A DNA stretch of 64,000 nt from Gracilariopsis chorda. Taxonomy: Eukaryota; Rhodophyta; Florideophyceae; Gracilariales; Gracilariaceae. The notes under the pieces are model-generated. The model was not told where the DNA came from and did not search any database. It was given only the letters and a program-made list of their open reading frames with translations. Below, in pieces: positions 53,587 through 63,067 of this stretch; the stretch's first letter is position 1; every line of letters begins with the position of its first letter. The position numbers were made by a program, and so were the translations under genes. The stretch spans positions 372,001 through 436,000 of the forward strand of contig NBIV01000030.1 in assembly GCA_003194525.1 (NCBI GenBank). The letters run 5' to 3'.

Positions 53587-53780
53587 TGTAGACCGCGGTT
53601 TATGCGCGTGAAACGCGTGCAAAATGAATAGCGAGGGCAATTCGCAGGACTTGTGTCACGATGCGTACGTAGCACACATGTGAGATGTGTGCCCTGGCAT
53701 CTTTCCACGTGAGTGCCACGGCCTTGATATGGTCGCGAGTCAAGCCCGCCGTCGTGGTCGCGGGCATGCCTCTCTCTTTC
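53587..53780 (+). repeat. Left terminal direct repeat of the DIRS-like element
   Basis: It starts TGTAGACCGCGG and pairs with 57704-57897 in the same orientation, about 96% identical by eye. Confidence 0.9.
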
Positions 53781-53886
53781 ACAAGAGAGTCTCCAGACCT
53801 ATTCCAGTGGTAGGCCCATTCATATCAACCAAAAGAAACCGGTTGTGTGGGTCATTGCTGACGCACAACGAACTCATCGCCGCCAT

Positions 53887-54598
53887 GGCCTCGTCCTCTT
53901 CTCCCGCTGGAAATCCCGTGCTGTACAGTAAGTCCTTGGCTGAAGATCTGCTCGAGAAGAGCAAGCTCGTTGCGTCAGGCAAGACTGTCGCCGAGGCCGG
54001 CATCACAGCCGATTGGATGCAGGCGTACGCAAGGATTTCCAAACGAGCAGATCGAGAGCAGCGTTTTGGAATCAGTCGCTATCCATTCCAAGCGGGCGCA
54101 GCGGCCTCAGCCTTCATCGGTGGCTTCTTCGACAACGAAGAATGGCCGCTCCGTCACAAGCTCGCTAAGCAACAGAGCATGTTTTCTGTGGCATAGCATG
54201 AAGCCAAGTACGTCAACGCAGCCGGCTACTGGTCGGTACTGCATCACGTTGCATACGACATGCGGCAGGAGGCGTTCGAGACGGGTAAAAAGGAAGAAGC
54301 GGAGAAGTTTGACGCGTGGTCGTTCGTGGCTGTCCGCTACAGTCTTCGGGTGCTAGGCCTCCGCGCAGAGTTCTACCGCATGGCCGGCAAGGACCCGATG
54401 TATGCCAAGCTAGTACTGCCATTGCTCGAGAGGCCCGGCGAGACAGCGATGGCGGACGACCTGGACGACCCGCTGGCCAAGTTGGAGTCGCACTTATCCT
54501 CCCAAATTTTTAAGGCAGTCGCCATCCTCAAGGCAAGCAACACAATAAAGCGTGCAAGCAAAGCCAAGGGAAGGGGTGGCGCTGTCGAGGAGAATTAG
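53887..54598 (+). pseudogene. DIRS-like element, gag-like region
   Basis: The first open frame after the left repeat encodes an Ala/Glu/Lys-rich helical protein (SLAEDLLEKSKLVASGKTVA; KAVAILKASNTIKRASKAK at the end). No zinc knuckle is visible. The gag-like role is inferred from position. Confidence 0.5.
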
Positions 54599-54609
54599 TC
54601 CGCCTGGCC

Positions 54610-55629
54610 ATGGGCCGCCCGCTGTGGCGTGTGTTACAAAGGCACGTCGAAGCGTGGCGCCGGATGGGTGCTTTGTCATATCTGTGCCGGAACATTCAGT
54701 TTGGAATATACGAGCAACCTCTGCGTCCGTTTGTTTCTGGGCAAGGGAGGTTGCTGGGGGATATCCCGCAGACGAAAGAAGATTTGGATTTTGGGAGAGA
54801 GGATATCCGGAAAGGTTTGGAGTCGGGAATCTACCAAGAAGTGTCATCGGATCACGCGCAGCGTGCGTTGCTGGGCGGAGCCGTCATCTCCTCGACGTTC
54901 GTCGTTTGGCAGGAGCGAGAAGGCACACGCTCGGGAAGGTTTGTCGTCAACTTTTCGGTCCAATCTGGACACTGGGGCAAAGAATCCGCGCGAATGGAGA
55001 CGCGCCCGGAGTTCGCGATGAGCATGCAGAAAGGGGATCACATGCTCTCTATGGACATCGGGAAGGGGTTCCGGCATCTTCGTTTACACCCGGCGATGCG
55101 GGATTGGTTCATTTTCCGCTACCCCGGGTGGTTCTACCAATTTGTTGCTCTCCCCTTTGGGTGGGGTCGATCCCCGCTTTGGTTTACAAGACTAATGGCG
55201 CCCTTCGTGACCAAGCTCCGTTCGTACGGGTACAGCGTTCTGCCGTACATGGACGACTTTCTACTGATACCTACCCCTCATGGTGTCGTCGCAGGTCTCG
55301 AAGACTGCAAAAGGGCCCGCAAAAGATTCGATGCACTGATGGGAACGCTCGGTCTGCGCCGTCACCGGGAGAAGGGGGAATGGAACGGAGCTCAAGTGTT
55401 GGACCATCTGGGCGTCTGTGTGGATACCGTGGACATGAAGTTTTCCGTGGTACCATACAAGGCGCAACAGGTTCGTTGGCTTGCAGGGGACCTTCTCAAG
55501 CAAGTGCAACTGGGACGCCACTGGGCGAACGTTGCCGCTGTCTGGTCTCTCTATGGAACGTGTATCTCGCTGTCGTTGGCGCTATCGTGGGCGAGGATCT
55601 ACACGAGGTCGCTGTACTGGGACATGTGA
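54610..55629 (+). pseudogene. DIRS-like element, reverse transcriptase
   Basis: It has FVVNFS, then SMDIGKGFRHLRLHP (the first catalytic Asp), LPFGWGRSPLWFTRLM and the YMDD box (VLPYMDDFLLIPT). The GFRHLRLHP and FGW.SP motifs are characteristic of DIRS-type RTs. A long overlapping frame (54552-56714) is a GC-rich shadow. Confidence 0.88.
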
Positions 55630-55668
55630 TTTACCTGCCCGCACGATTCTCGTGGTCGTTGTCGCCTC

Positions 55669-56421
55669 TTGCACAAGTCGTTACGGGATCTGCAGTTCTG
55701 GCGAAAACTGTCTGGTCCCGAGACGGAAGGTCGCCGTATCCTCCCAGCAGTGGCCGAAGCGGCGCTTCACTCGGACGCAGCGGACGTGGGATATGGGGGC
55801 ACTCTGAACGACCAGAACCTTCAAGCTGGGCATCCGGGCCTGTGGTGCGACCAGGGAGTGTGGAGTTGGAAGGACCGCGCGGAGTCTATTACCCATCGCG
55901 AGCTGAAGGCCATAAGGAAGCTACTAGAAGGCCCATTGGGGGAAGAAGTGAAGAAGCGGGGCATTCAAGAATCGTTGTTGCACGTCGACAACCAATCGGT
56001 GGTGCATATCGCGAACAGCTTTGTCACAGCGAGTCGCCCTCTGATGAGGGAATTGCGACGATTGAAACGGTTGCTTGGCAAGTTGGGCGTTCACGTGCGC
56101 GCCGAATGGCTTCCATCGGCCATCAACAAGTATGCCGACGCTCTCTCGCGACGGTTCCCCCGCGGCGACCTCTTGATCCGTCGACGGCTGCGGCGTTCCG
56201 TCGCGGATGGGATGAAGGCGCCCGCCGAGGCTTTCAAGTACCGCCCGCTCGGCGAGCATCCATACGTGCTCCGCAAGTTGATGATGGAGGATCTGGAGCA
56301 GCCATGGGACGACGGGCAGGTGCGCATGTTGTGCCCTCCGGTGGACCTGATTATGGCCACGGTGAACAAGTTGGCGCGGACGGGAGCCCCGGCGCTGCTC
56401 CTCATTCCGGACTGGCCTTGA
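55669..56421 (+). pseudogene. DIRS-like element, RNase H
   Basis: Motifs include HSDAADVGYGGTLNDQ (first Asp), ITHRELKAIRKLLE (Glu) and LLHVDNQSVVHIANS (Asp), ending WLPSAINKYADALSRRFP. This is the usual DIRS RNase H directly after the RT. Confidence 0.85.
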
Positions 56422-56714
56422 CAGGCGTGGCAACAGGCGGCTCTGCACCTGTGCAAGCGATGGAGCCGACTGCCGGTACCACCGGAGGAGGTGTGGGAAG
56501 CACAGCGTCGGCTGAACCCGGCGTGGTGCCTTCTGGAGCTAGAGGTGAATCTCTCATGACGCGGTCGGCTGCTCGGCTGGCGTCGTTGACGTCGGGGGCG
56601 GAAGCTCATGTTTCGTCCACGGCTGGTTCGAGTGCTGCAGCGCGGCACACCGCGGAGCTGGTCGCCCAGTACGCATGGAGCAGTCGCACCGACGCCACGC
56701 GACAGTCGCAGTAG

Positions 56715-57650
56715 ATGGCATGGATCGAGTACTGCACGGAGGATGACCGCCAGCCGCTACCTGTGACGGAAGGAAATCTGGTCGCGTTCATGGGGTGGTT
56801 GAAGATGTCCCGGGAGCGAGGTACAAGAAACGTGAGTGTGTCTTCTTTGCCGCAGTACATCTCTGCTGTGCGTCATATGCACGAGTTGTACGTCGGTCGG
56901 GCTGTTCCGTCGTACCCGTTCTTGGACGCGGTGATTCGTGCATACGGCAAGTGAAAAGAGCAAAAGTATCCTATGGAGCTGGTGCGCTGCGGCATGGATG
57001 CCGCAAAAATGATGAGCGTTTGGAACCTTGGCATGAGAACAACGACTTTGAGTGTGCTGCGAGACTGTGCCGTGTGCGTGTTCGCTTACTGCATGAACGG
57101 TTTGCGCGAGAGCTCGACTATGAGAATGGAGACGACCAAGCTCCACGTGCTAGAAGACTCCATGAGCGCTCGCCTGTGCTACTGGAAAGGGCGCAAAGCG
57201 AGCAACGAGCCATTGATCACGTACAACCGCATCTCCTCCCAGGTGTCGTCACCGCTCGACTTATTCAAGCGGTGGAAACGCAGCCGGGGAACGCATGTAC
57301 GATTCTTTGCGATGGAAGGCGAAACCGTCGCGTACCAGAAGGATTCTTTGACGCGTGAGCTGCAGCGATGTTTTGCTGTGTTGAACATTCGTCCTCCGCG
57401 TGACGGAAAGTTCACTTCTCATTCGCTTCGTATTGGTGCGCACACAGAACAGGTTCTCCTTGCAATTCCTCTTCCGGTTCGGATGGAACGGTTTGGTTGG
57501 GGCATAAGTAGCGAGGAAATGGCCACGCTATACTTTGATCGGACTATTCGCACAAGTGGTGCTTCGGTATGTTTTTTTGGTGCACAGTACCTCCCTCACC
57601 CTACGATGAAGGAGGCGACGCGCACCGTTTCCATCAGCGCGGCTTCATGA
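56715..57650 (+). pseudogene. DIRS-like element, tyrosine recombinase
   Basis: The N-terminal SAM-like core-binding part (LVAFMGWLKMSRERGTRNVS; SLPQYISAVRHMHELYV) is followed by a catalytic domain. The catalytic domain has an R-containing region (MRTTTLSVLRDCAVCVFAYC), the box HSLRIGAHTE and a C-terminal Tyr segment (GWGISSEEMATLYFDRTIR). It would circularise or integrate the cDNA. Fossil, with breaks. Confidence 0.8.
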
Positions 57651-57703
57651 GGAGAGGCGCTGACCTTGTGAACTCGGGCAGAGGGTTTGGCTGTTTTGTG
57701 CTG

Positions 57704-57897
57704 TGTAGACCGCGGTTTATGCGCGTGAAACGCATGCAAAATGAATAGCGAGGGCAAGTCGCAGGACTTGTGTCACGATGCGTACGTAGCACACATGTGA
57801 GATGTGTGCCCTGGCTTCTTTCCACGTGAGTGCCGCGGCCTTGATATGGTCGCGAGTCAAGCCCACCGTCGTGATCGCGGGCATGCCTGTCTCTTTC
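57704..57897 (+). repeat. Right terminal direct repeat of the DIRS-like element
   Basis: Partner of 53587-53780. Sequence continues past 57897 without further match to the left end. Confidence 0.9.
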
Positions 57898-58368
57898 CCG
57901 CCCTCCCACCCTTGGCTGCGCCACGATGCCTATCTCTTTGCAGTGGAGTTAAACACTACATTTACTGTGGTGTAGGGTCCAATGGGGTTTTTGTAAGCAG
58001 CTGGGTTTGATGTGGTTGTGTCATATGTGGGGGCCAATTATATGGGTGTCCCCGCAGGGCAGGCTCGGACTGCGAAGGAGGTGTTGGGGTAAGTCTGGTG
58101 GGGTGACAAGTCGGAGGATAGCGTGGACCAATTGTCTGCATTGTTGGTTTATGAGTTCGAAACCAATCTGGGGTTTGGTAGCCGGCCGATCAAAGGTCTG
58201 CTACCTCGCCGGTGGCAGCCCCGGGCAGGATTTACAGTAAATGAATGCGTTTCAGATATGTTAATTGGGCTTATCGAAAGCAACGCACCTGTTGAGATAG
58301 TTCAGCAACAATTTCATAACGGCGATAGATGACACTTACACAAGTGTATTAGCAGGGATGAACATTGC
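57898..58368. other. Spacer between DIRS-like element and copia 2
   Basis: No gene is seen. Short plus-strand frames (58123-58332, ending NECVSDMLIGLIESNAPVEI) are not recognised. The last five bases ATTGC are the copia 2 target duplication. Confidence 0.5.
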
Positions 58369-58500
58369 TGAGACGCCGAACAGCAATACCACGTAAGATA
58401 GACAGCTGTCAGTAGGTAGGCACCACCAACTAAAATATGCACCGGCCGCCGCCCTACGGCAGTTGCGACGGTCCGGAGAGGATCGCGAGCTTTCGTCTCA
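58369..58500 (+). repeat. Copia 2 5' LTR (132 bp)
   Basis: It starts TGAGACGCCGAA and ends TTTCGTCTCA. It is 84 bp shorter than the 3' LTR; the difference lies near the start, among repeated GACGCCGAA words. Confidence 0.88.
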
Positions 58501-58513
58501 GGTTATGGGCCCA
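58501..58513 (+). other. Copia 2 primer-binding site, half-tRNA-iMet type
   Basis: GGTTATGGGCCCA directly follows the 5' LTR. As I recall, Drosophila copia has the same sequence here, pairing with the anticodon-loop region of initiator tRNA-Met and primed by a cleaved 5' half-tRNA. Strong match; the mechanism in this host is inference. Confidence 0.8.
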
Positions 58514-58699
58514 TTTACCGCATGACCCCACCCAGCCTCCCCACTGACGATCAACACCAAAGCGAACGATCCCTCCGCCAACAACGGCGAGAGCACCGAA
58601 TCGAAGAACAAGAGTATATCCAACACTTGCTCCACAACACGCAAATCAAAACAACAGACAACACACACCCTACCGACACCACACAGCACATAAAAAAAA

Positions 58700-59434
58700 A
58701 TGTTCAACGACCATCCAAAACTACCAACCCTCTCCTACAACAACTTTCAATTTTGGAAGTCCGCACTCACCATCAACGCATCCCTCTTCGATGCGTCCAA
58801 CCTTATTAAAACCCAAAAAATCATACCGCCCGTTTACACTGCACAACTCGAAACATATATCACCAAAATCAACAAAATCAAGGCCTCAGTCATCCAGAGC
58901 ATCCCAGGGACCATCGCCACAAAACTCACAGGAGATTTCGTCCAACTATCTCCGTTTGAAATTCTTCAACTCATGGAACCACATATAGCGAACAAAAATC
59001 GCCAAAACCACAACGTACTCGAAGCCGAGGCACATAGCATATTCTTCCTCCCCGGTAGGGACCTAGAAAAATACATCGAGCAGCACGAAATCGTCCGAAC
59101 CAAAATGATAAACGCCGGATATCCAAATATCCAAGCTGAGGGCACCACGGTAAACTTCATGATACAAGGACTCAGAAGACACCCCGAATTTACAACGCTT
59201 GCCATAGTACTCACAGGCAACCCACCTCTAACCATTCAATCATTCGCAAACCACATAAGACAAGCTCTCTTACTCCAAGACGACTCTCAACCAAGCACAA
59301 ACGTCCAGCCTCCCCCACATAGAATGAATCTACGCCAGTACACTTCATGGCCACTCCAACCTCGCTTTGCACGTGCCAGACCATTTCATCTCACCACCTC
59401 GATGGACAAACCATGCCCTAAGCCAGGAGGATAG
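58700..59434 (+). pseudogene. Copia 2 gag region
   Basis: An ATG-started frame encodes a UBN2/gag-type protein (LSYNNFQFWKSALTINASLF near the start; LEKYIEQHEIVRTKMINAGY; FMIQGLRRHPEF). It lies 200 bp inside the 5' LTR. The region up to about 59640 continues as Pro/Thr-rich sequence. Confidence 0.75.
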
Positions 59435-59994
59435 AAAGGGCCTTGGTGCATATTTCACGCATCTGGCACGCACAACACAAACGAATGCGAGTTCCCCGCA
59501 AATTTGGGCAGCCTCCAGAACAATATCAGGCTACAGCAATGCGAATGGACGACAGCATCAATCCCGAATTAGAAGAACTCGCCCTCCACCTGTCCACGAT
59601 CGAACAGGCCATGCAGCCGCATGCTGATAAGCCCTAAGACGGTGCGATATATGCTCTCGACTCCGCAGCCCACCCTTCCTATATCACTAACAAAACTGAG
59701 CTGCAACCGCTGAACACACCACTCGCTACCAAAACTGCCGACAGTCGAACGCACAGCGTAACACACCGTGGGCAGATAACGCTGCCAACGAGCAATAAAC
59801 CGATCACAATCCGGACAGCTCTATATTCCCCATCTCTGCAATCAAATCTCATCTCCTTTCACGACCTAGCACGGACATATGGCAAAGTATCATTCTTTCC
59901 AAAGTCAGCCTTCATCCATGACCGTCGAAACAACAACAAAGTTATCGCTTCCGCCACTCACACCAATGGCACTTATGTACTGAAAACCCCAAAA

Positions 59995-61038
59995 ATGCCT
60001 TGCAGACCGCAAATAAAGGACACGTTATCAGCATACGGCACACTCAAAATACCCCATAGTCGTCACCGACCAACGCGCAAACGGGCACCACGCAAGCCAC
60101 AACAACCACACCAGGCGACCACCACGACCACCCATACGAAGCAACTAGCGTTCTCCATACCGACCACACAACCAGCGCTTCCAAAACATCTCCACAGCAT
60201 TGCCATCGACACGCATTCAGAGGCGAAACCAACCCACGTCAAACTGATGCACGATTGGAACTTGAGACTAGGACACCCCCATCCACGCACGATCCAGAAA
60301 ATGGCAAAGCAACGGCTGCTACCCAATATCCCTGAGATATTGGCAAAACCTGTGGCCCCCATCACCTGCACCGGCTGCCATACAGTGAAACTGTGCCCAT
60401 CCCCGCACTTGAAAACGACACACACCACCATCCCTGGTAAACAGGTGTCCTCCGACGTATTCGGACCCATTTCGCCACCGGCGCGAATCAACAACAAGAA
60501 ATATGCGATCACGTTCATGGACACTGCAACTACATACCTTTTTCTAGCCCTCCTTGCCTCCCGAAAAGAGGTTTTCAACGCGATCATGCAGCACATTGAG
60601 ACCATTCGCAACCACACAGGCCAATATCCTCACTTATTTCGATGCGACAACGCTGCTGAATACACATCAAGGCAGACGAAGCACTTCCTCTAACAGCCCG
60701 GCATCACCCTCTCGCCTACGATTCCCTAAACACCACAAGAAAATGCGCTAGCGGAAAGGATTAACCAAACACTCATGCGGACTGCCAGATCAGCACTGAT
60801 ACACAGTCAGCTGGACGAAACATATTGGGGCGCGGCGATGCTTGACGCTGACTTCAAATACAATATCACATACCACACAGCAATCGACAATCTTCCCCAC
60901 ACTGCTTGGCACGGGAAACCTCCACGAATAGCAAAAATTATCGCCCTTCGGCCAATTGGGATCCATACCATCCCTCCTCCCGAACAAACACAAACTACAG
61001 CGGCGAGCGGAACCTGTGCGATATATGCACGACATTGA
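59995..61038 (+). pseudogene. Copia 2 integrase region
   Basis: It has the GAG-pre-integrase HHCC zinc motif (LMHDWNLRLGHPHPRTIQKM, CTGCHTVK). The DDE core starts with SSDVFGPISPPARINNKKYA, then HLFRCDNAAEYTSRQTKHFL, and a decayed Glu segment around 60730-60780. Fossil, several breaks. Confidence 0.8.
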
Positions 61039-61039
61039 C

Positions 61040-62589
61040 GAAAACCACATAGCCGTTATGAACATCCGCACAAGAAAATACCACATAGCCAGGACCTCTG
61101 ACTTTCACCCCTATCACCCTCACCTAGACCCATGCCGCGACACAAACCGTGTGTCCAAAGCAGTCCAACACAAATCCAATCACAAAACCCAGCGAAACAT
61201 CCACAGATCACGACGGACCCCCCAAACCCAAATCTCTACAAGCATTACCACCAACACGCCCCCACCCAAAACCACAAAACACGCCAGGCAATACCCGGAC
61301 GCTGCGGAATGGAAAAAAGCCCATGACGCGGAATTAGACACACTGGATGCCACGAAAGCCATCGATCGGAGCGCCCAACCCCTCCCACGATGGCAGTACA
61401 TAGTACCAACAACATGGACATACCGATACAAGCGACAATCCCCGACCTCCATCCAGCGCAAAGCACGATGTTCCGTGCGAGGTGACCGAATGAAGCCACA
61501 CATCCACTACGACCCACAACACACGGCTTCATACATGGCCGACAAAACGAAAATACGAGTAATCCTTGCATTGGCTGCAGCACAAGATTTACATCTCGAA
61601 CACTTCGACATAACAAGTGCCTACCTCCACGAAAAATACGATCCATCGAAAGACGTATTTGTATGGCAACCAGCGCGATTCGATGGCAGCTACAAACACT
61701 CTCATCCAGCCGGGAAACTTCTGCTCAACCTCTATGGATCACCACCGGCTGGAAATATTTACTCAACCGCGCTAAAGCAGTTTCTCATCCGACATGGTGC
61801 TCAACAGGCCAAGTCCGACCCCTCGCTCTACATCATCCGACATCAAGGACATTACGCACTAATGGCCGTATCGACTGATGACTTTATCGTCGCCGCTCCC
61901 ATCCCGACGCATCCGATGAGGTTCACCGAATGCTATCACTTAAGTACAAAGTGAAACGAATTAGATTTCCCGCCAACCACCTGCACTGGAGGATCCGTCG
62001 CACTGACGAAGGCATACACATATCCCAGCCTTCATTCATCAGTAAATTGCAGACAAAGCTACGACTCCAGACCGCCAACCCAACAGCTACACCCTATCCA
62101 TCAGGTGTTGCCTACGATGCTCCCGCCGAAACCGAACCCGGATATTCCAAAGTCGCCTCACTGTACCGCAAAGCTGTCGGCGACTTGCGATACCTCGCCG
62201 ATTCCACCCGCCCCGACATCGCGTTTGCAACCTCTGCTCTTCCACGAGCGCTGCAAAAACCTACAGCAAGACACTGGAACCTACTCAAAGCCGCAGTTAA
62301 GTACGTCGGAAGCACACCGCATCACGGCCTACTATTCCCGAAACGACCGACCCATGAACTGATAACATACGCCGATGCCGACTTTGCAACCTGCAAAACG
62401 CCGCGAAAATCGATAAGTGGACATGCCCACCAACTTGGCGACAGCACTATATACTGGCTTGCACAAAACCAACACACCGTTGCAATGTCCACCTGTGAAG
62501 CCGAATATGTATCAGCAGCTCGAGCTGCACAAGATTTGCTCTGGCTGCAGAAATTGCTGCAAGAGATCCCACAACCCCCCACGCTGTGA
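61040..62589 (+). pseudogene. Copia 2 reverse transcriptase and RNase H region
   Basis: RT motifs are WKKAHDAELDTLDATKAID, LEHFDITSAYLHEKY, LNLYGSPPAGNIYS and the catalytic SxDD (AVSTDDFIVAAP). RNase H follows with ADSTRPDIAFATSALPRALQ, YADADFATCKTPRKSISGHA and STCEAEYVSAARAAQDLLWL. Typical copia order; few breaks. Confidence 0.85.
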
Positions 62590-62601
62590 CCAACTCTCTA
62601 A

Positions 62602-62840
62602 GTGGACAATGAGTCCGCGGTGCAAATTGGCAACAATATTGCGCCAACCAAGAAACGCAAGCACATTGATATCAAACATCACTTCTTACAAGACCATGTC
62701 TTGAACAAACGGTTCAGGCTCATACACATACCTGGTCATCAGATGCATGCTGATGCACTAACCAAACCACTGCCCAAACCCCTATTCCTGAAGCACATGC
62801 ACAACATCCGCGTCATTCCTGCCCCTCCCCCTCGCATTCA
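62602..62840 (+). pseudogene. Copia 2 RNase H C-terminal region
   Basis: The end of copia RNase H is visible as MDNESAVQIGNNIAPTKKRK, IDIKHHFLQDHVL and MHADALTKPLPKPLF, ending just before the polypurine tract. Confidence 0.82.
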
Positions 62841-62846
62841 GGGGAG
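62840..62846 (+). other. Copia 2 polypurine tract
   Basis: AGGGGAG abuts the 3' LTR start TGAGACGCC, as expected for plus-strand priming. Confidence 0.75.
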
Positions 62847-63062
62847 TGAGACGCCGAAAACGGCTACGAATGCAAGGGCAAGCGCAGGAAAGCACGCCAC
62901 CACCCTTGACACACCATTGCATGGGACGCCGAAGACGCCGAACAGCAATACCACGTAAGATAGACAGCTGTCAGTAGCGAGGCACCACCAAATAAAATAT
63001 GCACTGGCCGCCGCCCCACGGGAGTTGCGACGGTCCGGAGAGGATCGCGAGCTTTCGTCTCA
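62847..63062 (+). repeat. Copia 2 3' LTR (216 bp)
   Basis: It shares its last 125 bp with the 5' LTR and has an extra 84 bp near its start. It ends TTTCGTCTCA, followed by the ATTGC target duplication. Confidence 0.88.
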
Positions 63063-63067
63063 ATTGC

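Larger units (their letters stand above)
53587..57897 (+). mobile_element. DIRS/Ngaro-like retroelement with tyrosine recombinase, fossil
   Basis: The 4.3-kb element is bounded by 194-bp direct repeats. In order it has a gag-like part, reverse transcriptase, RNase H and a tyrosine recombinase in place of a DDE integrase. That set defines the DIRS order; direct repeats rather than inverted ones favour the Ngaro/PAT branch. The repeats differ at about 7 of 194 positions, so it is fairly young, with only a few breaks. It is markedly GC-richer than its neighbours. Confidence 0.82.
58369..63062 (+). mobile_element. Copia 2: Ty1/copia retrotransposon fossil with target duplication
   Basis: The 4.7-kb element has LTRs at 58369-58500 and 62847-63062 (both TG...CA), a copia-type primer site, gag, integrase, RT, RNase H and a polypurine tract. 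It is flanked by ATTGC on both sides (58364-58368, 63063-63067). The LTRs differ at about 5% of shared positions, so it is younger than gypsy 2. The order IN before RT confirms copia. Roughly six breaks. The coding strand is strikingly rich in A and C. Confidence 0.92.

Noticed and set aside
54552-56714. 720-codon open frame overlapping the DIRS-like RT and RNase H
   Set aside because: It overlaps clear RT and RNase H motifs in other frames, is rich in Gly, Arg, Ser and Ala, and has no motif; it is a shadow of GC-rich coding sequence.
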